A DNA stretch of 64,000 nucleotides from Chrysochromulina parva. Taxonomy: Eukaryota > Haptophyta > Prymnesiales > Chrysochromulinaceae. A program made the position numbers and the translations under genes. Below are positions 10,289 through 18,809 of this stretch, piece after piece. The stretch covers positions 1 to 64,000 of the forward strand of contig PJAB01000008.1 in NCBI GenBank assembly GCA_002887195.1, given 5' to 3'. Under the pieces are notes generated by a model. That model saw only the letters and a program-made list of their open reading frames with translations, was not told the origin of the DNA and did not search any database. Positions within the stretch are counted from its first letter, which is position 1. The number at the start of each line of letters is the position of its first letter.

Positions 10289-10946
10289 TCCTGCTGTACT
10301 TCCGAGCGCTCTGGGGATGATGTCGGGAAATGGAACCTCGACGAAAAGGTCAGCTCAGATGGTGCGGGTGTGAATGGTTAACCCACGGGGGAGGGAGTGG
10401 AGTGGTGTGTGGTCCATACTATCGTTTTCATTGTTTCCCGGGGCCCAACCCTACAGCCTACCTGTTTGGGCGAACGGAACGAATGGGGGACACACGACAT
10501 GACGATACACTCAGGATACATCACGATACATCAGGATACGTATCTGATAGGAAACTGCACCCAAACACGATAGGAAACTGACCCTAACCCGGGGACCGTC
10601 CAATTAGTCCAATTAGTCATGTGACGTTGGGGACTCCCGTCCTTTAGACTGGGCGGGGCCTAGTAGTCGGCAAGTAGTGCTCGCCCGGGCCGGGCGGCTT
10701 CACCGGGCGGCTTCACCGGGCGGCGTTCGGGCCGGCACAGCAGGGTGCGGAGCAGCGAGCTGGCCAGGGTGCGACGCTCATGCGGGCGGGGCGGCCACGA
10801 GTCGCATAAGCCCGAGTGCCGCCGACTCGATCACACTAAGAACCTCGGGCGAGTCATGATAGTCGGGCCGACAGCGCGATGGGCGCGCGGGCTAACTCCG
10901 GATATATCACCAGGCACCTTCGGCCGTTCAGTATGAGCACATGGAC
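10289..10946. other. Intergenic region with short direct repeats
   Basis: 658 bp upstream of the NRBF2-like gene and downstream of the metallopeptidase gene. It includes short reiterations of ACGATACA/AGGATACA (about 10500-10545), a repeated GATAGGAAACTG (10546-10581) and a triplicated CGGGCGGCTTCAC block near 10690-10725. No coding signal is convincing. Confidence 0.5.
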
Positions 10947-13319
10947 TCAGAGCTCGTTCTTCTCCTTATCCTCCTGACCCTTGTCAGGTTCCACCTCATG
11001 CTCATCATGCTCTGCGACCTGCGTCGGCAGCTGCACCAACTCGATGTCATCTTGGCTCCCGTCGCACACCTTGGAGCCGGTGACGCACTCAAGGAGCTCC
11101 TCCAGAGCGTCGAGACCCGCCTCGACTTCGTTCGGGAGCCCATCGCCATCGTCATCGTCATCATCAACGCCATCGCCATCGAGATCGCCCACCCTGCCCA
11201 TCGCCGCGAGGCGGTCGCTGCTGGCGTCCTCCACCTCCTCCTCTGCTGCTGTGCGGGCGTTCGAGAGTTCCCTCGAGGCATTCTCAAAGAGTTCCCGAGT
11301 GTGTTGAAGGCCGGTTGGATGCCAGCCCGTGCGGGCCGACGCCGCCTCGGCCGCTTCCTTGTCGGCCGCCTCCTTCGCCACGGCCGCCGCATTCTCGGCC
11401 ACCGCCACCGCCACGGCCGCCGCCGCCTTCTCGGCCGCCGATGCCGACGCGAACGCCACCTTGGCCTCAGCCGCCGCCTTCTCGGCCGCCGCCGACGTCT
11501 TGGCTGCTGCCGCTGCCTCGGCCGCTTCCTTGGAGGCCTTGTTGTGCTCCTGGCTCGAACGCCATGACGAAGCGTTCATCACGAGTCTCTCGAGAAACTC
11601 CTTCCGCTTGGCGAGCAGCCAAGTGAGCTCCTTCCCCCCCCCCCGCTCCTGGTTGAACCGCTCGTGCTTCTGCACGGACTTTTGCTCGATGGAGATGAGA
11701 ATGGCCCGCACGTAATCTTCTTTCGTCCATTCGGCTCCGATCACGATGCCACGTGCTGTGGCCACGTGCTTCAGCTTGGGAACATTGTACTCGGAGACGC
11801 TGATCGGCTTGGTCGACCACTTGACCGAGCGGCGGCGGCTCGGGTACAGGAAGAAGAGGCCGGCCAGGTCGTCCGCCGTAGGGATGCTGTTGGGTTCGTG
11901 CGGATCTGCGTCGTGGCTTGCCATGAGCGTAGTCGCGTACACATCCATGCAACGGTACCGCAACGGTACTGGCTCGCTGCTGCGCGCGCCCTTGCGAGTG
12001 CTAGTGCGTCGCTCATAGAGCCCGCCGTCGTCCCAATGGCAATGGGCGAGCTTCTGGCAGTCAAGAAGGCGCCGCCCCTCACACTCGCCTTTCTCCTCGC
12101 GAGGTTCAGTCATGTGCAGCCCCTCGCACATCTTGGAATGGTTGATCGGCGTGTAGCTCACAACCAGATCTTTTTTGGGCACACTCTTTAGGTGCAGAGC
12201 GGGGCCCTGGTCGGGGTGGCCGAGCCCGAGGATGTGGCCTGCCTCGTGCGCGAGAACGGCCTCCAGACTCTGACAGCGTTGTGGTCCAAAACGGGAGTTG
12301 TCGTCACCACAGCGAATCTCAGTGACGTAGACGCCACTGAGCAGAAGGCCACCGGGAATGATCAGGCCGAAGCCCAAAACCCACAAGCATGCCACAGTAT
12401 TACGTTTGGCCTCACGCTCCGCGTCCTGGTGGCCCCGCATGCTCGCCATCCTCATAAGAACTGCGAAATCGAGGTCACCTTGAGCGACGCTGTTCATCGC
12501 TGCTGCTTCGCTCTGCGACGCTGCTCGCCGCTGCTCCTTCGCTGTGCGCCACAAGCTGCAGATTACAACGAAAGAGCCCACGGTGACCAGAAGGAGGGCG
12601 AGCACGAGGCACACCCAGATCCGAAAATGGAAGATCTGCTGACCCTCGAGGTCGTCGTCTACGCATAGCCAGTCAGTCTGTAGGTAGAAGCAGTGGTCGG
12701 TGTTGAGCACGATTCGCATTCTCTGCCGCTCCGTCTGCGGCATGAGCCCACCCGTGCCCGTACCTGTGACCTTGCCGGCGCGTTTTGGATTGGTGACCTG
12801 CAAATAAAAGGGAAGCGGCTGCGCAAAGCCGAGGATTGCACCCGAGCTCAGTTCTTCAAGATCAACCGCCATGCCATCGAGCTCATCTACCTCGCTCACA
12901 GCCTGTTCTTCTCTTGTCCGGACGCGGAGATTTTTCTCGAACTCGCGCTTGGCCTTGATAACTTCATGACTTTTTGCACCGATGATAAGCTCGGCGAGCT
13001 TCGTGTTCTTGACTCTTGTGAAGTAGATGAGTGGATGACGGTCGGCCCACACGTCGAGCGCGTGCTGGACGGCGCGCTCCACGAGATCGCAGCCGACCTG
13101 GCTGCCGCGCAGCGAGGCACGGATGTCTCGACAAAAATGGGGATGCAGCGCATACTCGATCCCGCCGCCGAGCCCCACCTGGCGTGTGTCTGCAAATGAG
13201 TTGAGGCCGTTGTCGTCCCAGCGGACTTTCGCGTACATTTGCGCATCGTTGCATGACCTCGGCGTTCGCGTGGTCCACGGGATGAACGACGTGGCAAGGT
13301 GAAATACGAAGGGGGGCAT
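10947..13319 (-). CDS. Matrixin-like (M10) zinc metallopeptidase with two internal membrane segments
   Basis: 790 residues from ATG 13319; an in-frame ATG at 13406 lies in a TACCGG-repeat tract that looks like leader. A catalytic zinc site HEAGHILGLGHP (about residues 355-366) with three His and the catalytic Glu is followed by a Met-turn-like block (TTLMASHDADPHEPN...PTADDLAGLFFLYP), the matrixin (M10A) layout. The N-terminal half of the catalytic fold is visible upstream (AKVRWDD..., VQHALDVWADRHPLIYF). Between the halves, about residues 230-335, sit two strongly hydrophobic helices separated by a charged loop, an unusual insertion. After the domain come a short SAP-like helical motif (KLKHVATARGI...), an Ala-rich coiled coil and an Asp-rich calcium-binding-like segment (GDLDGDGVDDDDDDGDG) resembling thrombospondin type-3 repeats. 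Likely role is membrane-associated or cell-surface proteolysis. Confidence 0.78.
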   Translation of the reverse strand: MPPFVFHLATSFIPWTTRTPRSCNDAQMYAKVRWDDNGLNSFADTRQVGLGGGIEYALHPHFCRDIRASLRGSQVGCDLVERAVQHALDVWADRHPLIYFTRVKNTKLAELIIGAKSHEVIKAKREFEKNLRVRTREEQAVSEVDELDGMAVDLEELSSGAILGFAQPLPFYLQVTNPKRAGKVTGTGTGGLMPQTERQRMRIVLNTDHCFYLQTDWLCVDDDLEGQQIFHFRIWVCLVLALLLVTVGSFVVICSLWRTAKEQRRAASQSEAAAMNSVAQGDLDFAVLMRMASMRGHQDAEREAKRNTVACLWVLGFGLIIPGGLLLSGVYVTEIRCGDDNSRFGPQRCQSLEAVLAHEAGHILGLGHPDQGPALHLKSVPKKDLVVSYTPINHSKMCEGLHMTEPREEKGECEGRRLLDCQKLAHCHWDDGGLYERRTSTRKGARSSEPVPLRYRCMDVYATTLMASHDADPHEPNSIPTADDLAGLFFLYPSRRRSVKWSTKPISVSEYNVPKLKHVATARGIVIGAEWTKEDYVRAILISIEQKSVQKHERFNQERGGGKELTWLLAKRKEFLERLVMNASSWRSSQEHNKASKEAAEAAAAAKTSAAAEKAAAEAKVAFASASAAEKAAAAVAVAVAENAAAVAKEAADKEAAEAASARTGWHPTGLQHTRELFENASRELSNARTAAEEEVEDASSDRLAAMGRVGDLDGDGVDDDDDDGDGLPNEVEAGLDALEELLECVTGSKVCDGSQDDIELVQLPTQVAEHDEHEVEPDKGQEDKEKNEL

Positions 13320-13653
13320 GTGGAGACCAAGGTGACACAAGGATCTCTCTGCGCTGTCAGTAGTACCGGTACCGGTAAAAAGACTGTCAGTACCGGTAAA
13401 GTACATGTATGACCCTGTTAGTAGAATTCGTCAAGTCAAGTCAAGTAAATTCAATGGCCCGCGCCGTACCTCTTTTCCTGAGGCACAGTACAGGTTAAGC
13501 TACCCGTGGCGTTAGAAACCCGGTTCTTTTGTATCTGGAATCGAATGTTCTTTCGACGTTCGAGAGGACGAGACAAATTGACCGACACGGCGGCGTGTTT
13601 CCAGACGGTTTCGCTCCACAAATTCCGTCAACGTCCCAAGCTCAGCAATGCGC

Positions 13654-14961
13654 TCATCGGAGAGGTTTGGTCTCGTCGGCTGGCACCCGCACCCGCTCCC
13701 GCGCCCGCCCCTGCCGCTGCTGCTGCTTTTCGTCGAGCTGCCGGCCGTCACCAGCGGCATCTCGCCGGCCGTCGCCGTCCTCACCCACCCACCCGCCGGC
13801 GGCAACGGCAGCGGCCAGCTTCGGGTCGATCGTGTGCCCGGCCCGCGCAGCCAGCTGCACCACCTGCTGGGCAATCTCGAGCTCGTCGACCTCCAAACAG
13901 GAGCGTACGAGCCGCTCGCACGTCTCGACACGTGGCAGCACGCCGTGTGAGCCCATCTCGTGGAGCAGACGAGGCAGGTGGCGCACGCGCGCCGCCAGCT
14001 CGGGCCCCTGCTCCGCCGCCGCGGTGAGCAGCAACGAGAAGGAGACCGGTGTGAACCGCGGCTTCCACAGCGACTTGCGCATCTCCTCATGTTCACCAAA
14101 GAGCCGAAGCGCCTCGCTGTACGCGCCGTTGAGCACGCACACCTCGTAGATGGTGTTGAAGGCGCGCTGCTCGGGCAGCAGCCGCACGCTGTTGCACATC
14201 TTCTCGAACAGCTGCAGCGCCTGCGCAGTCGCGCCTCCCTTCCCGAAGGCTCGCATCAGCTCAATGTACGTGAGGTAGTCGGGTTTGCGTCCCATCTTCT
14301 CCATGTCGCCCCAGAGCTCGAGCACCCTTTGCACGAGGTTGACCGTCAGGTGGTCGGGCTGCTCGCCGATCGACGGCCGCCGCATCGCAATCGTGCACCC
14401 ACGGATCAGCATCTCGTACACGGCATGGGACGGCTGCTCCCCCTCAAGGCGCATCTCCTCGAGGACTTCGAGCGCCTCGGCGAGCTCCTCGCGCCGCAGA
14501 TGGTGGTAGATGGTCGACGCGTACGAGGGCGCCAGCCACGTGTCCAGCCGTTGCGGCACGCGGTGCAAATACTCGGCAGTGCGGTACACCCATGGCGGGA
14601 AGGCGGCCGCAAACGGCGCCTGCTGTGGACCCTCGCGCGCCTTTGAGTCGCGACGCGCGCGCTCGGGCAGGCCCAAGATCTTGTTGTACGCAGCACCGAT
14701 GGCGGCGAAGCGCTCTGCCGCGTCAGGCTCCGTGCTGCGGTCTGGATGGTGCATCATGGCGAGCTTGTAATAGGCGCCCTTGACTTGCTCCAGTGTCGCA
14801 TCGGGTGGCAGCCCGAGCGTTGCGTGCGCCTCGCTGCGGGTGCTCAGGTGCCGCTGGCCGGCACCTCGCAGCAGCGGCGAAATGGCCATGGCGCAAACAG
14901 CCGGCCGCGGAGACAGCGCGCGGCGACAGAGCGACCCAGAGGCGACGAGGAGCAACTTCAT
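13654..14961 (-). CDS. DnaJ-PPR fusion protein, probably organellar
   Basis: 435 residues from ATG 14961. The N-terminus is basic and hydroxylated with no acidic residues (MKLLLVASGSLCRRALSPRP), consistent with a mitochondrial presequence. Residues about 43-100 are a J domain with the HPD triad (LAMMHHPDRS), which stimulates Hsp70 ATPase. From about 130 to 375 follow pentatricopeptide-type repeats (EALEVLEEMRLEGEQPSHAVYE; ALQLFEKM...; EALRLFGEHEEMR), which bind single-stranded RNA. The C-terminus is Gln/Arg-rich. The combination suggests an organellar RNA-processing or translation factor coupled to Hsp70, though that is inference from domains alone. Confidence 0.8.
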   Translation of the reverse strand: MKLLLVASGSLCRRALSPRPAVCAMAISPLLRGAGQRHLSTRSEAHATLGLPPDATLEQVKGAYYKLAMMHHPDRSTEPDAAERFAAIGAAYNKILGLPERARRDSKAREGPQQAPFAAAFPPWVYRTAEYLHRVPQRLDTWLAPSYASTIYHHLRREELAEALEVLEEMRLEGEQPSHAVYEMLIRGCTIAMRRPSIGEQPDHLTVNLVQRVLELWGDMEKMGRKPDYLTYIELMRAFGKGGATAQALQLFEKMCNSVRLLPEQRAFNTIYEVCVLNGAYSEALRLFGEHEEMRKSLWKPRFTPVSFSLLLTAAAEQGPELAARVRHLPRLLHEMGSHGVLPRVETCERLVRSCLEVDELEIAQQVVQLAARAGHTIDPKLAAAVAAGGWVGEDGDGRRDAAGDGRQLDEKQQQRQGRARERVRVPADETKPLR

Positions 14962-15473
14962 ATAGTTAAGTTCGCGGAAAAAGAGTTTCCACTAGGAATG
15001 AATTTAGGCCATCAGAAACAATCAGAAACTACCACTCTGACTCCCAAGGGCTTGGCTCCCAGCTGTATACCCTGGGAATTCAGGGTGATCCCTGCAACTA
15101 TCTGCCCGTTCGGCAGAATGAACAGCTACAGGCAAGTGTCCAGTGTGTCGAGTTTATCGAGTTTCTTACGCGAGTCGAGAGGCTTACGAGAGGCAACCTC
15201 TTAGCTCGTTGACTGTCAGCGCGGGCTGAGTGCTGGGAGCTCAAGTGCGTCGAGCTGAAGCCACATGCCGCGCCGGAGCCGGAGCAGGTCGACTCTTCTC
15301 CCGTGCCAGCTCCCGATCTCGCGGTGACGCGGTCACCAACGCAAGATGCCAAGTCGCAAGTGCCGCCCAACTCTAATACGGATTTGGGATTACGGTATTA
15401 AATTCGCCGAACGGATTATCATAATTGATAATATTCGATTCCGATATTCAAATTCAATGAACTCGATGGGTTA

Positions 15474-15627
15474 TGCACGGTCTCCGGAAGGAAGGACGCG
15501 CCGACCAGTGCGTACCCATCGGCAGACCGGTCGGCCCGCCCCGAAATCCGACTAGACGAGCGTTCTAACTGCAACAGCTATTGGAGCTGGATCCTGGAAT
15601 TACGGCAGCCGGTTAGCAGCCGGCACC
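15474..15627 (-). pseudogene. Fragment of 18S rRNA gene (530-loop to V4 region), rearranged
   Basis: Reading the minus strand, this stretch matches the small-subunit rRNA from the universal GGTGCC...GTAATTCC site through CAGCTCCAATAGC, then GTTGCAGTTA, a GCTCGT, GGATTTCGG, and into the V4 stretch CGTCCTTCCTTCCGGAGACC. It is damaged: an extra GCTAACCG-like insertion beside the 530 loop, an AGGATC insertion inside AATTCCAGCTCC, and loss of the TATATTAAA segment. Flanking DNA on both sides does not continue the rRNA. It is therefore an isolated pseudogene fragment, not a functional rRNA gene. From memory, the V4 part is closest to haptophyte sequences. Confidence 0.82.
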
Positions 15628-15651
15628 GGTGCCGGGGCGGGCCGAACGCCC

Positions 15652-15803
15652 GGCGCACTTTTTTGACCTAGGGGGACCTTCCCACTACTCAGGTAATTAC
15701 CTCATAGGCTGCATAGGCTTTGAACACTGTGGGGCGCACTTTTTGTAGACCTAGGGGGACCTTCCCACTACTCAGGTAATTACCTCATAGGCTTTGAACA
15801 CTG
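15652..15803. repeat. Tandem pair of ~75-bp direct repeats
   Basis: Copy one at 15652-15729 and copy two at 15733-15803 share the core GACCTAGGGGGACCTTCCCA, then ACTACTCAGGTAATTACCTC and GCTTTGAACACTG, with only small indels (a GCATAG insertion in copy one, a GTAG insertion in copy two). The palindromic GGTAATTACC lies within each. Not coding in any frame. Confidence 0.85.
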
Positions 15804-16370
15804 AATCACTGTGCCGAAGAAGGCCGAAGACTCGGGCTTACCCGGGCTTGGGTTCGCGGCCGTGGAACGCTGGCATCCGCATGCTGCCACTTCGCAATAT
15901 TCTGCGATCTATAAATCGATCGTCGGAGAATAAACCATTCAAAACAATTCAACATACGTCATACCCGAAATAGACAATTTCATTGTCACATGCACCCTGC
16001 GCGTCACACAAGTGATAAATCTCTACTCCGGCTCGCATATCGAGCGCGCATGTGCGTCAAACTCTCGCGGTTCCGCGTTCCGCCTACTCCAGCCTTCCAC
16101 AGGGGGTGGCACTATCGCTCCGCACAACACAACACAGCCACGGTATAGACGATCTCCAGCCGATGCCGCCTCCGTTGAATTCCACACCCCATGAGCTCGC
16201 CAAAGCCGCTGCGCCCCACCGGGGCCGCAGCTGCCGGCAATACCGCTGCGCGTCGCTGCTCCCGCCGCCACTGTCGCTGCTGACACCACCCCTCGTCCCG
16301 TCCGACGCTCGCGCGCCCAATTCAAATCGACAAGTCAAACCGATCCGGCCGCGCCTCCGGGACCGCTCCA

Positions 16371-18671
16371 TCAAATGCTCTGCTTGCCGAAGTTTTGGTT
16401 GAGCCACTTGACCGCATCCTGCATCGACTGCTCCACATCCGGTTCGGCGCCGCCGCGCGCGCCGCGAGGTGTCTCGAAGACCTTTTGGACCCAATCCTTT
16501 GCAAAGCCCATGTTGACAGTCTGCGAGTCGTCGGCCTGCTGCTCTTCGGGGATGCCGCTCTGCTTCTGCAATGGCTTGCCCAGCGCGACGACGCCCGCCT
16601 TGTTGCCGTTGGCCTGCGAGAGTGCGACCAGCGTGCCACGCGGCGTGAACTTGACGCCTCCACGTGCGGTCGACTGCCCCTCACGTGGCGTCCCGAAGAT
16701 GACTTGCATGTAGTCGACGTTGTCATCAACCTGGGCCTCGTCGTGCTGGCCCATGCCGAAGAGGTTCTGCATCCACCAGCCCTCTGCTTCGCCCTGCTTC
16801 TCCTTCTCCTCCTTGCCGCTCATGTCGAACAGGTTCTTCATCCACCACGGTTTCTCAAAGTCGTCTTGGTCGTCCGACGGGAGCTGTGAATAGGACGACG
16901 GGACCGCACCCTCTTGCTCAAGCTCCGTCTTCTTCTGCTCGACGAGCCGTTGGATGGCCGGCGCGTTGATCAAGAAGAAGAGGTCCTCCTGCCACTGAAT
17001 AGTCTTGGGGTGGTCCTCGCCCAGCAACGTGTTGAAGATGGCCTTGGCCTGCATGTAGAACTCGGCGGCCTCGGTCGCGTCGCCCGTCTTGAGCAGGAAG
17101 GCCGAGATCTGGCCGAGATTGCGCGCCGTCGCGATCACGCCGTCAATCTCCTTGTCGGCCTTCATGCGCGCAATGCGCACGGACGCGTCCGTCTCGCTGA
17201 GCTCCTGCTGCATCTCGGCGGTCCGTTTGATGTTAGCTGCGCGCTCCTGCTCGTGCTCGTGCTGAATCTTCTTCATCGCCGGATCGGTCGAGAGCTGCAT
17301 CAGGACCTTTTCGAGGTCCGCCGCCGCGCGGCTGCGCTCATTCTGCAGCGCCGCCATCTGAGCGGCATGCGCGTCCGCCGCCACGTCACCCTCCTTTTTG
17401 GTCGTAGCCAGCTCCATCTTATACCCGTCGATGGAATCCTCGAGCAGCTCGACCTGCAGCGAGGCCTTCTTGCACTCCATCTCGAGGTTCACGATCTGGT
17501 CAAGCGTAGGCGAGAGCTCGCGCAGCACGCGCGCCTCAAGCTCACGGATCGGCTTCTGCTTCTTGTCGCGCTGCGAGAGCAGCGAAGCGGTGAGCGAGCC
17601 GTAGTCGGTCGACGCGTTCACCTTGGCGCGCACGACGACGTTCATCGCCTGCTGCCCAAAGTCGAGCGAGCCGACCGTCTCAAACTGATCGGTCATCGTC
17701 GGGGCGCAGCACACGACGAGCGTCGTCTTGGCGCCGCCGCCGATGGCTTGCGAGAGCAGCCGCGTCAGCTTCGACTCGCGGAAGGGCGGCTTCTCCTTCT
17801 TGCCTGAGGCGAGCACCTCGATGCAGCGGCCGAGCGTCGTGAGCGACTGGTTGATGGCCTTGGCCTCGTCGAAGGCGGCGCCCTCGACGCCCGACTTCTT
17901 CACACGCTCGGAGCCCGCCAGGTCGACCAGGTACAGCACGCCGTTGAGGGTGCGAATGCCGCCCGTCGTGGTGATTCGCACCATAAGCGCCGCGTGGGAG
18001 CGAGACGAGGCCGAGTTCATCTTGGTGCATGCGACGGCGCGGTTCGAGTTGCCCTTCTGCAGCACAGCGACCGCCTCCTTCGCGCTCGCACAGGTCTGCC
18101 ACTTGGCGCCTTCAACGTACACGCCCGTCTTGGGATCCTCGCGGATCTCGACGTCCACGTGTGGCTGCAGCAGGTCGGTGATCGTATCAAGATAGATTTG
18201 CACGAAGGAAATGGCGACCTCGTACTTGAGCTCGCGCTCGGCGGCGGCCACCTCAAAAATATGGTTGAACGCCTGGATCATGACGCCCTCCTGGCCTGGA
18301 GACTCATTCGCAAGCGTGAACGACTTGCCGGCGCCCGTTTGGCCGTAGCACATCACGCAGCCCGTGTAGCCCTGCATGACCGCGTTGACAACGGGCAAGC
18401 CGGCAGCTTCCCAAGCATCCTTCTGACCCGAGTCCTTCCAAAGCACGCGGTCGAAAACGTACTGCCTCGGGTCAGCCCGCTTGTCTTTTTCGTCCTCCTT
18501 GGCGAGCAGGAAGAGCAGGTTGCGCTCCTTGTCGTATTGCAGCGACTCGGAACCCTCGCCGAACTTTTCGTCCTTGCGCACGGGCGGACGGATGCGCACG
18601 ACCACGCGCACACGGTCCTCGCCGCCATCCTTGCCACCCGCTGCGCCCGCAGCGCTGGGTTTCTTCACCAT
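16371..18671 (-). CDS. Kinesin motor protein, KIN-UA/ARK-like, with TPR-like tail
   Basis: 766 residues from ATG 18671. The motor domain is N-terminal (about 20-365): RVRVVVRIRPP, P-loop GQTGAGKS, switch I NSASSRSH, switch II DLAGSE, so ATP hydrolysis and microtubule binding should be intact. The neck after the motor (FGQQAMNVVVRAKVNASTDY) resembles that of plant ARK/KIN-UA kinesins. A coiled coil follows (about 375-520), then a TPR-like segment with the kinesin-light-chain-style LLGEDHPKT (about 545-575). The tail repeats WWMKNLF / WWMQNLF and related DWVQKVFETPR / DYMQVIFGTPR peptides, four short related motifs that look like a docking module. It lacks the armadillo repeats of plant ARKs. 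Confidence 0.9.
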   Translation of the reverse strand: MVKKPSAAGAAGGKDGGEDRVRVVVRIRPPVRKDEKFGEGSESLQYDKERNLLFLLAKEDEKDKRADPRQYVFDRVLWKDSGQKDAWEAAGLPVVNAVMQGYTGCVMCYGQTGAGKSFTLANESPGQEGVMIQAFNHIFEVAAAERELKYEVAISFVQIYLDTITDLLQPHVDVEIREDPKTGVYVEGAKWQTCASAKEAVAVLQKGNSNRAVACTKMNSASSRSHAALMVRITTTGGIRTLNGVLYLVDLAGSERVKKSGVEGAAFDEAKAINQSLTTLGRCIEVLASGKKEKPPFRESKLTRLLSQAIGGGAKTTLVVCCAPTMTDQFETVGSLDFGQQAMNVVVRAKVNASTDYGSLTASLLSQRDKKQKPIRELEARVLRELSPTLDQIVNLEMECKKASLQVELLEDSIDGYKMELATTKKEGDVAADAHAAQMAALQNERSRAAADLEKVLMQLSTDPAMKKIQHEHEQERAANIKRTAEMQQELSETDASVRIARMKADKEIDGVIATARNLGQISAFLLKTGDATEAAEFYMQAKAIFNTLLGEDHPKTIQWQEDLFFLINAPAIQRLVEQKKTELEQEGAVPSSYSQLPSDDQDDFEKPWWMKNLFDMSGKEEKEKQGEAEGWWMQNLFGMGQHDEAQVDDNVDYMQVIFGTPREGQSTARGGVKFTPRGTLVALSQANGNKAGVVALGKPLQKQSGIPEEQQADDSQTVNMGFAKDWVQKVFETPRGARGGAEPDVEQSMQDAVKWLNQNFGKQSI

Positions 18672-18809
18672 GCGGATCGCTCAATTTGACCTTTGGGCGT
18701 TGAGATCATCTCGACGAAGCGCTGTTGTGGGCGTTTCGCGAAAAGCGTCGAAGGGGCCGGGGAGGAAATGGGCTGCGCATTTAGATGATCCACACGTGAG
18801 TCCTGTCAC

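Larger units (their letters stand above)
14962..16370. other. Repeat-rich intergenic region
   Basis: 1.4 kb between two minus-strand genes, markedly more AT-rich in parts (15370-15470, 15900-16000) than the coding DNA. It contains an 18S rDNA relic (15474-15627) and a tandem pair of ~75-bp repeats (15652-15803), described separately. No protein-coding frame is convincing. Confidence 0.7.
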
